Source: Marisa cornuarietis
Lineage: Eukaryota > Mollusca > Gastropoda > Architaenioglossa > Ampullariidae
Direction of reading: 5' to 3'
Assembly: GCA_004794655.1 (NCBI GenBank)
Contig: SMMW01000585.1
Span: 521,501-585,500 of the forward strand
Length of the DNA stretch: 64,000 nt
Shown here piece after piece: positions 11,259 to 24,600 of the stretch. The translations under genes were made by a program, and so were the position numbers. Below the pieces are notes generated by a model. It had not been told where the DNA came from. It did not search any database and saw only the letters and a program-made list of their open reading frames with translations. The stretch's first letter is position 1. Each line of letters opens with the position of its first letter.

Positions 11259-11699
11259 GCTATAATAATATCTATACACATCCTCTGTCTGTCTGTCTCT
11301 GAACTGCACTGGTTTGGCACGGACCCAGAGCAGAGAACTAGAGGGAAGCAGAAGATATGTCGCTTGGTCATGTAAAAACATCAGAAAACGTTTTCGTGCA
11401 ACGTTAGCGCTTGTTAGAGCTTGCATTCTGAATCCCTGTAATGTGATCAAAAACATCAAGACTGTCTGACGTGAGATATTAACTTCATCATCAGTATATT
11501 GATGTGGATTGTAACTTTGTATTTTTCAGGAAGTCTTCTGAACATTACTTTCAGTAGAAATGTTATGATTGCATTTCAAGTTATGCAAGGCTGATCAGGC
11601 TTTCATTTTTTTTCCTACTCATGAAAATCTAATGTTCTTATTTTAAATGGAATAATAAAATGTGAGTCATTTGATTAGCTAATGGGTTTTTTTAAATTT

Positions 11700-12178
11700 T
11701 TCTGTTACTCATGAGCTTTCCTGTCCTTTTGTTTTACGGGTACAAGAGCACAAACAGGTCTCGTGAAGACTAACTAGAGTCAAATATGAATTTTAGCACA
11801 GTGGTGCTGATAGGGCAATAAAGCGTAGCACTGTCATTAGTTTTTCTTTTAATTTGCTGTTATTTGGGCTTTGTTCACTTGTGTTCGTATGTTTGTTTAG
11901 GACTCTTCGTAAAAGCACACGCAAACTAATTTGAAATATAGTTTCAAACGACACCGCAAGCCAGTAAGATCATCGGGCACATGTCAATGAGACGTTTGCC
12001 TGACAGCAAAAATACTCTTGTGACGTAGCGAGAACTGAGATGTAGCCTTTGGTACTTTTTTTCGAAACATTTGAGATTTCCGGCTTGTAACGAGATTTTT
12101 TTTCTAACTGCGTTAAATTACGGGGGTATTTTCGCTTTACAGAATTATTGCTGGCACGTGCTACGCTTACTTCTTTTT
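11700..12178. other. AT-rich intergenic DNA, nothing recognised
   Basis: Downstream of the M1AP poly(A) region. No open frame with coding character and no repeat that I recognise. Confidence 0.6.
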
Positions 12179-12411
12179 TAAAGTATAAAGAATCTCTTTA
12201 CTACTATTTTAGTTAAGGTAGAAAGTAATTCTTCACTGCTATTTTCGTTAAAGTAATTCTTTACTGCTATTTTTGTTAATGTATCTCTTCACTGCTCTTT
12301 TCGTTAAAGTATAAAGTAACTCTTTACTACTACTTTCGTTAAAGTATAAAGTGTCTCTTTACTGCTACTTTCGTTCAAGTATAAAGTATCTCTTCACTAC
12401 TATTTTCGTTG
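12179..12411. repeat. Minisatellite, unit about 36-43 bp, about 6 copies
   Basis: Recurrent GTTAAAGTATAAAGTATCTC followed by TTTACTACTATTTTC, with internal deletions between units. Units agree closely, so the array is fairly young. It lies about 1 kb downstream of M1AP. Confidence 0.85.
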
Positions 12412-12888
12412 TCGTTTTTAAGGCCGTAAAATCAACGTCTGTATGATGTTTCGTTCCAAAATAAATGTCTTCCACAACACAGTGTTTTGATTTCTAGGCT
12501 TTTGACTCGGCTAGGTGCTTCACATTCTAAACACATTTTCAACAACAACTCTGTCCGAACGTTTGAAAAGTACACGTTTGCTAAGTCTGCTTTACATGTT
12601 TGTTTTTCTTTCTTCTAAGGGATATTTTTTTTCTTTATAAGACCAGCCTAAATTTTTGCTGAAATTAATTTTAAATATACGTTTGAAGGTGAGTCCTTTG
12701 TGTGCTGTCTTTGAAGACTCACCTGTTTATACACTTGTACATGCAGAGAGGCAGATCGTGCGAAGCATTTTTTCCATCCCTTCCTTCATGCATTTATCAT
12801 CTCTGTCTCTATATCTTTATCTGTATCGTTATGTGTGTCTGCCACATGGCACTTCTCTTTCTCCCATTTTAGAAAGCTAGTATTTATC

Positions 12889-13203
12889 CTCTCTGACTGC
12901 ATAGTATAGAGAAGCGCTGGCCGGCCCCGAAGGATAGTCTACAGCAGCGGGATGAGAGCGAACGAGAGGCAGATGAAACGGTTGTCAGCGCCATTATAAA
13001 CACAAGCTGCGCACGGCAAGTCGAGGGCTGGGCTGCTGCGCCGAGACGGTTACTGCAGTGCGTGATGATGAAGCAGCACCCAATTACCCGCCTATCGTTT
13101 CTGTCCGCCGCACGTCACCTTCTCTCATCTGATCATCTGTCATCAGTGGGTTCTGGAGCAAATAGTCGCACCTCTCCCAGCTGTTCGTGCGAAAGCTCTG
13201 TTT
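12889..13203 (+). other. GC-rich island with TATA motif and 104-codon open frame
   Basis: Composition is clearly richer in G and C than the flanks. A TATAAA lies at 12995-13000. One plus-strand frame stays open from after a TGA at 12888 to TAA at 13203, with no early ATG (it includes QQRDESEREADETVVSAI). It may be a promoter with a 5' UTR or an unassigned exon. I do not recognise the translation. Confidence 0.35.
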
Positions 13204-16200
13204 AAATCTGTTGGTCGACAAGTTCTCAGCTAGTTGACAAGTCCTTAATTGCTGATTTGATTGTAAAAGACGTTTTGTTACTGTAGCAATGACTCAAGGT
13301 CATCACTTTGTCTCCCTTCATTATCCACCCTGGAAGTCTTGCTCTACACATGCTGTCTCACAGACGCAGGTCATGTGAAGATTCACTGTGACTGTATTTG
13401 GGAGATATTGGTCTTGTTTATTTTCGCTCTTGGCAGTAAGTCTAAGGTAAATGATCCAGCAGTACCCTGTGGGAACAAGTTCATGTCCGAATACCTGTCC
13501 CCAGAGAATAACAGCTGCCTGTGAAAACTACTAAGAAGTCACTGGTTTCACCATCTGATCCTCATCGTTAGTAATGTGGGAAGGATGGTGTACAAGAAAA
13601 ATATCTATGATATTTTGAAAGGCTCATTTTAGTTTCATTTCACTTTTAAGAAATAGTACAATGTCCACTTTGTGGACACATATATGACTAAGTTAATTAT
13701 AACGAAATAAAAAAATAAAATTTACCTCTATCTTGAAAAGAATATAACGAGAATCCTACACGTTAACCCTTATATGTGTTTACACAAGAACACGAGACAA
13801 GTTTCTCTCAATTTTGATTCATGCATTTGTTATAATATTCTTCCTTTGTCGTTTAATTTTATTTGTTATTATGTCAACAAATATATTAAAATTAAAATGA
13901 TCTAATAGTTATGAGGGAAGCATTGATCTTGGGATCCGTTATGTTTTGTTTATTTAGTTTTGATGATCTGGTCCAACTAGTATGGCGCCTGTTAAGCTGA
14001 CGCAAAGGAGCAGCCAGGCTAGAGAGCGGGTCTGAAGCAGATGTAGATCAGATTAAAAAGATCTGTCAGACACTGATGCCAGGCCTCGTCGGCATTCAAG
14101 CGAGTCACTCTCAACGGATGAAAGCAAACTATAGATCGATTGGAGTTAATATTCCATATTTCTACCTTCCCTTAATTGCCAGCGTCGGGTGGAACTAATC
14201 TCCAGCACGTACCAACCAACAAGCACCCACAGACATGCACTCATAGACACTCATCCACGCACGCATGCGTGCATGCACACACACACACACACACACTGAA
14301 AACATCAAGAGCCTTTGCAGTGGAATAGCCAGCCACGTGTGTGTTGAAATAATAAGGTACACATATACACTCGTTTACAGATACATTTACACAAATGGCT
14401 AAAGCAAACACGATCTTGTACCTCTGAACCTCTTGAACTTTGAACCGTGTGATGACAGGTCACTAGCAGTCGCTAGTTTCCTACCGACACGAGGATGTTT
14501 GGAGGCATTTTCAAGGAGACTGTGTGTCACAAACTCATATAATTTCTAAGCTTACTATCAATATCTATTAAAAATTTGTCACTCTGTGCTTCCAGAACTA
14601 CCTGCAATTCTACAAAACGGTTTTAGTCAAATTCGTCTCCTCTTTTTGAAAATAAATGTTCGCTGAAGATAGATGTGCATAGAAGCTCTCTCTCTCTCTC
14701 TGTCTCTCATTCACACACACACACACACATGCCATTTTCCTCTCGTGTGATCTCTTAGTTCCACATGGGTCTAACCCTCCTGACGTTCGCCGTCTGTATG
14801 TTGTCTTCCTCTGAAAACATGATAAATTTTGCGGCTGCTGAACGGCTTAAACCAAAAGACACATAGCAATGAGTCACGAACGAAACATTTCTACTGCGCA
14901 AAACTCGCCAACCAAGCGGAATGAACAAATGTTGATAAATTGGAGGTGCTGGGACGTGTGCCAGGCTAATCAGAGCGACACTACAAAAGTGATATAAATT
15001 AAAGTCAAGAACGCTTTGGATCGATTTTATCAGATCACCAGCCTCTGGGTGTACCGAGAATAAAGTATTGGAAAGCTAGAGGCCGACTTTTCCTCTGGTG
15101 CTCTGCTCCATGGTCCTTGTGCCGTCTTGACCGGTGGCCAGATTTTCTGATACACAGCTGACGTCAGTTGCGACTTATCGGAAGTAGTCTGACACTGAGA
15201 GAGGGGGAAATGCCTGGAGCCCCGTCTATCACTTTAGTTGAAATCTCAGATGTATGCCCTATCAACTTTATCATCCAATACATTCCAAAGACGAAGGTGA
15301 CAAATTTGTTTTGGGTATGCTGGCTGTACGTCTGACGTTAACAAAACTAAGAATGTTCCAGAAATTTTAAGTAAGCATTTTTTTTAGACATCTGATTCTA
15401 TCTCCTTTACAAAAGACGGTTTGTATCCGAAATCAGATTCTGATTATTTGTCCTTTCTTAAGCATAGATTCCATCTATTAAAATATAAACCATCTTATTC
15501 TAGAATGAATTTAAGGACGTGAGCTCCAACTGAAACATAAATTTACTGAAGCTTTTAGCATACTTCTGCCTAATCGATAGACATCTAATCAAAAGCCAAT
15601 TTACTTCCTGAACAGCCTGCAAGCACTACACGGTTGGCATGGTGATACAGCCACTACGAGGTTCGATGTAATACATCCATCTGGACGTTAGTAGTTCGTT
15701 TGAGTTCTCGGTGGTGATTAGCCTAAAGCTAATTTGGTGAATCAGATACGTCTTCTTTACTTTTGAGAAACTTCAGTGGCGTTTCTCACGCAGGCAGGAC
15801 GTCCTGTTTAAGGGCTAAGTGAGTAGCGTTCCGCCGCAAGTGCACCTGCAAGATGAAGACATTGAGAAATGTATCCTATTGTTTTTAGATGAAGGGTTAG
15901 GGTGAGGTTTAGAGAGAGGTCTAGTAAGGGGGGAAGGCATATGTGTAATGTAAATGAGACAAAACGGACAACATGCAAAATGTAGCGATAAAGGGTTTTG
16001 TTTTTGTTGTTTTTGTTTGTTTGTTTGTTTGTTTCTTTGTTTGTTTTGTCGAGCTAATAATAAACAGGTATCATGTAACGACGACGATTTAGGTTGTGTT
16101 GGTAACAATAGGGACGAGGGCCACGAGGTTGGTCGATGTGGTACTGGTGGTGGTGGTGTTGAATTACGACGAAATATGAGCGCAGCGTGGTTTCCGTGTT

Positions 16201-18180
16201 TAGATGCACTGGAATGAACTTGCCTAAGACGGGTTAAGTCACAGGCTCGTTGTGTAATTAGTGCACACAGCCATCGATTGCTCTTTACAGTGGTGACGGG
16301 CAGGCAGGTGTCATACTCCTGCAGATGGACAAGAGGGGTGCGGCCGACGTCGCAGAAAATATTAGCAGCTTATAAAATAATCAGGTGCCGACAACCCTGC
16401 TAGGTGGACATGATTGCACTGCGTGTCCCATGTTGTCTACCACACCTGGCAACTGGGAGCCTGCAGTCACGTGTGACTGGACCACGTGTTAGCACCATAG
16501 ACAGAGTCAGTTCCTCATTAATGGGACCGTCTGCGAGTAGCAGACAAGATGGAAGACAGCTAGTGGAACCCCTTACGATGCTTATCTACAGAGAAATGTT
16601 TTTGCCTGAAAGAAAAATCTATTTAATAAAATAGTCTAAATTTATGGGGTCTAACTTAAAATTGCAAAAGTATAATGAATTATTTTTTGCATTTCTTATA
16701 TTAATCGTAGCAGTGAAAGGTTTTCATTTTTGCATTTGAATTAATAAGCAATTATAAGTATGAATGCTATTTCCTACGTTTGGTAAACCCACTAAAAATC
16801 TAAGCAAAATTCTCAGCGTTCTCAAAATACCCCAAAACATCTAAAACTATTTTGAGCCTTATCAAAACACGCTATATATATTCTCAGCTTTATCAAGAAC
16901 ACAGTAAAGAAATGAAATTAAAATATTCTCAGCTTGATCACAAGCACACTAAAACAAAACATCTTCAGTTATCTTACAAACACAAAACGTGTATCACATG
17001 AAAATCAAAATAAATATTTTCGGCATTCCTGCACGATTTTTTGGGCTACGTATATCTTTCAAACTATAAAGACCTAAGATCTGCCTTCATTCTAAGCAAT
17101 GCTAAGTATTTGAATAATACTGATTATTACAATTTTATACCATATTAACCAGCATCCATGACATGTTTTTTTTACAAGGTGTTGCATGTGACTCTCAAAT
17201 TAGTTTTTATAATTAGTAATGATTGTTTTATTTTTCTCTAACATTAATCTAAAGTTAGCTAGCTGCTAAATGTAATACACTGCTACTCCGACCATTGAAA
17301 GCAACAGCTTAAAAGCTGCTGGTCTAATGGCATCACAGTGCTGACAGGCTCTCCACTCTGTACTTGTATGTAGAGCCTGACCACAGGGGTGGCACTGACT
17401 GAAGGACAAGACGTGACCCAGCATTAACAGGAAGCCAGCCAACATGGCGCTTGCTTCATGGGACTGTTGAGGCCAGCATGTTTGGCTGCCAGAAGATAAT
17501 AGTTGTCTGTCAGAAATGATTTCCCAGACAACAACATTCTTTGCTTAGCAACCGCGCGGCGTGAGCTCGCTTACTGCTGAGCGACCAGCAGGGGCCATCG
17601 GCGCGAGAAGCAAAGATTTGTTACCTTCACAGCCACCGAAACATCACTTCTTCATCACCGAGTTTTAGTATCACGAGACTTCAGTGAGTAGGATTCGATC
17701 TCCTTGGGATTATGTACACATGCGTGCATGCTAAGATGGGTACGCGGTCAAAGTGCGTATAACTTTTTGCTTGAGACAGTGGTGTTCCTTCACCTAAAAC
17801 CTTAAGGGGCCTGCTCTCCGTACCTTTTTCAGCTTGCATTTGTGGTGCTTTTAGTCTTATTGCACTGACCTGTACTCTCTATGACATCATCGGCGTTGTG
17901 CTCGACTGTTTATTCGCCTGTACCTGTTTGGTTTTCCTCTTCTGATATCAACTCTCATAGTCGTTAGTCCTCTCTGGCTAATGCCATCACAGTTTCTTCA
18001 CTTTTACATGCATTCCCTGCGATAGACTTTCCACCAGTGCCAAACATTTATGTATTTCAACACTTTACTACAATTTCTGCTTTGTGATCATCTGGATATT
18101 CTCCTGATACACGTTTCTGACCATGGATGTAGTCTGCTCCAGTCCAATGACTTTCCGTAGCTGTCTCATCGACATCTTGG
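13204..18180. other. Gene-free stretch with simple repeats
   Basis: AT-rich DNA holding (CA)n at 14276-14297, CT/CA-rich tracts at 14690-14730, (TTTG)n at 16005-16047, and a degenerate A-rich repeat at 16780-17030 (recurrent ATTCTCAGCTTTATCAAGAA-like units). A GC-richer patch lies at 17290-17700, with ACATGGCG and a GCTTAGCAACC motif. No gene recognised. Confidence 0.5.
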
Positions 18181-18187
18181 TCTATGA

Positions 18188-18335
18188 ATGTCATCTGGCC
18201 GAAGAACGACCTGGCATTTCTATGAACTTCACAGAGAGAGTCATTGGAATTTTGTCTGTCTTGTGTTTTGTGTTTGTTACGGTATAAAAGCGATTATTAT
18301 TATTGTTATTATTATTATTGTGTGTGCGTGCGTGC

Positions 18336-18379
<44 letters not shown>

Positions 18380-18381
18380 AC
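18188..18381 (+). repeat. Element tail ending in GTATAAAAGCG(ATT)n, then (GT)n
   Basis: A GGTATAAAAGCGATT end followed by (ATT)n resembles the 3' ends of short retroelements common in invertebrate genomes (a related tail is seen inverted near 56800). It is followed by GTGC/GT microsatellite. The boundaries of the element body are not clear. Confidence 0.4.
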
Positions 18382-18906
18382 ATATACTCAAGAGTTTTAC
18401 TGATGGATAAAATGTGTGCACGAGCGGTTATCTCACTGTGTCTATGAGTGTGGTTGGGGGAGGGGGCTCGTGAACACGGCAGGAAAAAAGCTTTTGTTTA
18501 AGAACATGCAAATCACTTAATACGAGATCGACGAGGCTACAGTACATGATTAGCACAGGATTCTGTCAATACGTCACATTAAAAGAAAGGGTGTTTGTTT
18601 TAGGCTTAGTAAATGTATTCTGCAAAGACACATCTTAGTAAGCGCGTTCTTAGCACTCATTTGCTGACGATACACGCCGTCGATGAAATACATTTCGCAC
18701 CTCCTATCATCGCAACAACTCATGTAAGGAAAGATAAACCACGGGTCTGCATAATACAAGTGGATTTGTCATCCAGTCCTTTGTTTAAGAATTACTTGTC
18801 TTCGAGCTTGTTCAGAAATAAAAAGACAAGTTGTATTTGAGGGACCGTGGCAAAACTTTCAAACACTTTTGAATAAATATTTAATTCTCTGTTTGCCCCT
18901 TGTACT

Positions 18907-18908
18907 TT

Positions 18909-18979
<71 letters not shown>
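18907..18979. repeat. (TTTC)n microsatellite
   Basis: Perfect tetranucleotide tract of about 18 units. Confidence 0.95.
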
Positions 18980-19085
18980 CTTTTGTCGTTATATTATCGT
19001 CATTAACCTATTCTTTCTCTTTAAAAAAAATTATTTCGTGTCACAGTATATTACAGCAATACAGTAATAAAGTTCACTTAAAAAT

Positions 19086-19086
<1 letters not shown>

Positions 19087-19132
<46 letters not shown>
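19087..19132. repeat. (CA)n microsatellite
   Basis: Perfect CA tract a few bases upstream of the MITE at 19174. Confidence 0.95.
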
Positions 19133-19134
<2 letters not shown>

Positions 19135-19173
19135 GTTCTCTGGTACAGGCTGACGAAAGATTTATATTTACTT

Positions 19174-19440
19174 GGGGCCAGTTGCACAACACGTTTCTAA
19201 ACCTTAAAACTGTTCTAAAGAAGCAAACTCTCTTCTCTGCCATTTTGATGCATTGCAGAAGAACATACAAAAAATTGTACTGACAGGACGGGAAAGTCAG
19301 ACTTAAACAACTTTATCTTACTTAAAGCAGTTTTAGTTTTAAAAATTCTAAAATTGTGGTGTGTACTTTAAACTGATTATCTAAAAAGACGTAAGGCCTA
19401 ATAGTGTTTAAAATTAGAAATGTGTTGTGCAACTGACCCC
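19174..19440. mobile_element. 267-bp MITE copy 1 (GGGGCCAGTTGCACAACA termini)
   Basis: Terminal inverted repeats GGGGCCAGTTGCACAACACG at the left and TGTTGTGCAACTGACCCC at the right. The inside matches the reverse complement of 32781-33046 almost base for base. No coding capacity. The termini suggest a cut-and-paste family. I cannot see a clear target duplication, so the superfamily is left open. Confidence 0.85.
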
Positions 19441-20390
19441 TGGATTTTACTCGTTTTAAGAAATATCCTTTTAAAGCTTTATTCGCTCTGCAGTTTTAAT
19501 CCATTTTTGACAGCAACCTGGTTCATACACGTATCATTTAATATCTTGTAGAAAAAATTGAACCTGTTCTTTGGTAAAATTTAAGTGTTCAGGAAATTGC
19601 AATTCAGTTTTTATGTTTTCATCGATGGATACTTTTTCGCTTTAAAAATGTTTTCGCTGATTCTACACAACTCATAAATTCTAAAAAGTTTGTATTTAGC
19701 TGGTAAAGTTTTCGTTCTCTCTCTGGCCTTACTTGCGTTCATCGCCACTAACTCACAAGATTCAGAAGCTGGGATAATTATTGTAATTATTCTTTTACCG
19801 ATATCATCTTACTTGAAGGAGAAACTACATATCCAAGGAGACTGATAGATTTATAGATAAAGCGCAAACTAACCCAAAGAACCATCAGACACGATTGTCA
19901 AATAAAGCAATGACAGAAAATAAGTGCAGAGAGGAAGAAACACACGCACACTCGCACGTGAAAGTGTGCAGATGCGCTAGAAAAACAAAGTATGGGTCCA
20001 GAAAGACATGAAAAGAGGCAACGAATAGTAAACACACAGCTTACACGCAAAAGTGTGATTTGAAAAATGTCAGCAAGAGGAACAGCAATTATCATATACT
20101 TTACTTCATGCTTTACAATAATTTGGACTATAAGAAAATTCAGAAGGAACAAAAAGTGTAAAACCCTAATAATTATAAGAAACACTCTAAATAAAGAGAG
20201 AGAGAGAGTACAAGAAATCTATCTGCGAGTTTATTATGAAACACATGTCACGTGAACAAGACCTACTTGAGCCCCCCTAGCCTGTCTAATACGCATTGTT
20301 CTCTTTAAAAAAAAATCCATTCCTCGTTTATCTAGTCAATTGACTGGCGGAAAGAAGGATGCGAAGGGAACCAAACCGCCTCTTACTCAC

Positions 20391-20552
20391 CCCGTAATGT
20401 GTTCTACGCACGTCGACCGCACGTAGTGTTGACGTTACTAACGTCGTGTCCTCCCAGCTCAGGTTATCTTCGAGAAATGTCTTCAAGACCACAAATAATA
20501 AGTCTGTCGTGCGAAGAAGCGGGAGATCCAGCCGTATAATCACAGAAACTTT
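20391..20552 (-). CDS. Possible orphan coding exon, unrecognised
   Basis: On the minus strand an open frame encodes VIIRLDLPLLRTTDLLFVVL, then KTFLEDNLSWEDTTLVT and DVRRTHYG. It ends at a strong donor GTGAGT in phase 0. The acceptor end is not clear (a CCCTATAAAG possibility with a poor pyrimidine tract), so the upstream limit is approximate. I do not recognise the protein. It could be a chance frame. Confidence 0.25.
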
Positions 20553-21568
20553 ATAGGGACTGGTGTCTTATTAGCTAATGATATCGCGTACATCATTTGC
20601 ACGAAAAGACAAACTGTCCCAGCGGTAATAGTAGACATAGTGGTGGTGGTGGTGGTGGGGTAGGGACGGAGGTTTGGAAGTGGAAGCATGCCTTGAGATT
20701 CAACAAAAACCACGAACGTAAGCAAGCACTTGGTCAGCATACTGACAAATAAACTCTGAACACTCTGCTGTTTTAGGGGAATCCCAAGTATATAGTTTCA
20801 GAATGTCTTTATATTCAGCGTGTCATTATGCTCTGTCAGCTCTCTTTCCAACATAAAGACCCCATCTTAGTTCTTAATCAGATGACTACAACATCGGTCT
20901 TTTTGTGGTGATTATTTTAGAATCTTTGCTTCAGAGGTAGAGGTTCTTTCTCATCGTTTTATGCGCTCCTCATTTTGGTTTTCTCGGCATTGATGTAGGC
21001 GTTTGTTTGAAATCCTTACCAGAGTTGAAGTCCTTACGACCACTGCTTTATGCCGTTAGCATCCTTATGTTAGTCACTTAGGAAGGGCCCTGAGACAATG
21101 TCCCATTCGAAGCGCCTTTGCTGTCTTCACATCTTCGCATTCATTTTGACTCTACCGCTTTGGTCACCTAAGTTTTTCTCGAAACAAAAAAGAATGTTTC
21201 CAGTTTATTGTCGTATGACTGTTTGTGGAGCAAACTAGCTATCCCTTTATTATACAATTAAAATTTTTTAAAAATTTTCATTGATGCCACAAAAAGATTG
21301 TGATTTATCTGGAGCCATGTGGAAATTAATGTCTTATCGCAGAGAACCTTGATGAGTTCTTTTACACTTTGACCTCGGAAAGGCGCAAATGATGATCGTG
21401 ATGATGACGACTCATGTGTTTTTGTCCAAAATGGGAACTTACATAAAAACTTCTATTTCACAGAAAGCAGGGTTGGTGTGTTAAAAATCTGCAGGCAGAG
21501 CTGCATTAGTGATGTCTCCGGCGATGTCGTTTATATTTTATGTGTGCTTATGAGTGTGTTCCAGCGAG

Positions 21569-21570
<2 letters not shown>

Positions 21571-21643
<73 letters not shown>
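21571..21643. repeat. (GT)n microsatellite
   Basis: Long perfect GT tract. Confidence 0.95.
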
Positions 21644-21646
<3 letters not shown>

Positions 21647-21649
21647 TGT

Positions 21650-24600
21650 AGGAAATTCCAGTTGTACACAAGCAAAATAAAACGCCCACATCAGCAAGAG
21701 TCAACACAATGCCATGCTAATAGTCCGGCTTTTATTGTTAGAATTTCTATATACATTCATGTCAAATATACAGTATCAAATGGTACTACGTTTTCAACAG
21801 TAACACTAGTTTGCATCGACTATCATAAGCTGTCTGTTTTTATGCCAGGAATGTTGTTATTTGTATGGTGTACTTTTCCTTCATGCATATCTTCAGCAAG
21901 TAAAGCCGCTATTATGCCTTGGGAATCATTGGATTTTTTTTTTTTAGTTTAGAATACTGTATTTGTTTTCGGTGTTGCGAAAAACATTGCAGGAATGTGA
22001 TTTAGTACATGTAACAAATTTTCATAAGAAGGACTATAACGCTGATGCAAATGGGATAACAGAACACAACAGTGTGAAGCCAGGTCGCCACATGTAACTG
22101 ACAGGCATACCACAAACATGTTTTTTTTTTCTTTTTGTGGTGCAAGTTCATGAAACCTTTATTGTGGACAGAGTCCACAGATACCTAGCTTTAATTCCTG
22201 GCGATCCACTAATGCTACCTGCATCCAGCAGCTACGAGACCAAAACAGTTTATCACCGGTTGTTGCGAACCATTTGCTAAAGCAAGAACATGGCCAATAC
22301 TCCCATTTTAACAGGTCAGCATTTTGCGTTAAAGTTAAATTATCCACGAAATATGTTTTAGGGTTTACTTATAATACACTAGTAGAAAAATAACATCTAC
22401 ATCTATTTTCGTTAATAGGTCGTTTTTCTTGGTGTACTCTTTTGCCCTATATGTCGAGCATCTAAAGATCGTTAGTGTAAAACCTCAAAGCTATTTTTTG
22501 AATGAAAGAGCATGGTGTTTGATCGTTATATCTCGCTGTTTCTAAATGTATGATGTCGAGAACTGAATTAGACGGCCAAAACAGTCCACGTAGGATTGTA
22601 ACTGATCCCATTTGCTAACAATATATCATTTTGAAATGGGTGAGATATATCATCGTAGCAGTTAATCGATATTCCTACAGGCAAACCAGCTGCTGTAACA
22701 GCTCAACCTTTCTACTTTCATTTTCGACCCTTTTAGCTTACTTTCTAAAAAAAGAGGAGCTCATTTGTGAGTACGCTGAATTTATGAACAGTATTAAATC
22801 AGAACATGCAAGAAAATTAGTTCGACGATATAAATAAAGAAATATTTAACATTACCATGTGTTTTAGATAGGTGAGTATGTGGAAAAATAGCAAGAAAAA
22901 TTTTGATAATCACTTTTTTTTTTCTTTTTAAAGGGGTGCAGTAAATGTTTCAAATATGGAAAGACTCGTTTCCAGTAAGAGGCTGGGTCTAAATAAAAGC
23001 TAGAGAAAACTATTTTTTTCATGGACATACAAAAAGCCTAAGCTGACTACTACGTCTTCCTGAATAATATTGATGTAATTTTGTGTTTCTATATCATGCA
23101 TACTATCATTTTTGGATTGGGATGAGGAACGCGAGTAACGAAAACCAGATCTCTTATTCTGCTCCTTGGGGTCTAAATGGGCATTAAGTACAGCTTGTAA
23201 AGAGATCATTGTGCCCAAAAGATAACTTGTTAGATGACAAAGCTTTTACTATGTTCTGGTTTAGTAATTCAACTCTTTCCCCCACTTGTAGCGATGTCTT
23301 TAGTCTTGAGAAGGATAAAAAAATTAAAAGACAAAATAAGATTTTAAAAGATATTTCTGACCGTTCAAGAGCATTATGCGTAACTGAGTAAAGGGAAACT
23401 GGAGTAAGCAAATAAAAACGAAAACTATCCAAGTGTAATATCAATTATTTGGTATGTCACTCACATGGAATCCTGTGCTTTACCCTTCTCCCAAGTACGA
23501 GAATTATAACGTAGGTAGACTAAATAAAGAATGGAAAAAAACAAAGAAACTGTTTGCATCTTTATTACACTTTCGATTCACTTTCGCATCTTTCATGCTG
23601 ATTGCTGGAATGGGCGGCGACATTTAGTCCTTGGCTGGTGTTTATTTTCGTTCTGTACAATCACAGAGTTTAAAACAAGTGATCGGGTAAGGTTGTATAA
23701 CCTAAAAGTTTTGTGAGATGTTCTTCAATTATGGCGGTGGAAGAGAAGTAGTGTTGCGGTCTCCGTGTTCTTGAGATTGGTGGACGACCACAAATGTCAA
23801 ACATCCGGGGACCAGGCATTCGTGCTCGTGATGCTGCGTGTGTGTTCCGAACTCTGAAAAAAGACAAGAGGCGAAGTTAGTCTAAAAATATGACGTGATT
23901 TGTGCATCTTGATTTTACAATGTGGCCGGCTGGTCTAGTCAGTATAGTCAGTATAGTCAGCCAGTACTCGGTGAAACTCTTTGCTTTTCCATTGTGCGTT
24001 ATGCATTTTTTTGACGCTATGGACCACTCAGTTCCTTAAAAATAAACATCGCAACATCGTCTTAAGTTATCGGTATCAGGTAAAGCAAAATTTAAGTGAG
24101 ATAATTTTAACTGCCAGGAGAAAGAAGATTGTAGAGTCAGCACAAAACCAGTTTTCTACTTGAATGCAGGAGACGCTTGACCGCTCAGGGAAGGTTTGGT
24201 AAAACCACTTGCAGTCCACAGGATGTCAGTGTGGCGCTGATTTATAGTTAAGTTCGCAAGAAGGGAGGATAAGCTGATGCACCTGAGCGTATTTTAGTGC
24301 ATGGGTAGAAATAAATCTATCATAGTCAAGTTAATACATATTGTATATAATTTTTACTTAGTAACATTTCGTATATTTGTTACAGGGCGTTTGGTTATGT
24401 GAATGCATGTGATTGCGTTAGTATGATGTAAGTCTGGCCTTAAAAACATCCATTCCGTAAACAGGTCCGTTACAAAGTCCATATTAAGTGCTCTGCTCAT
24501 AAATAACGTATTAAACGAATGTAAATATTGAAACATTAAAAACACCTGAGATCATACAATAGAACACAAACACACACGCACAGACGCTCACATGTCCATC

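Noticed and set aside
10974..11459. 161-codon minus-strand frame with poly-His
   Set aside because: Antisense to M1AP exon 12 and through the (GGT)n/(CGA)n repeat.
15640..15680. B-box-like GGTTCGATGTA, possible tRNA
   Set aside because: The B box is imperfect and no A box at the right distance or cloverleaf can be made.
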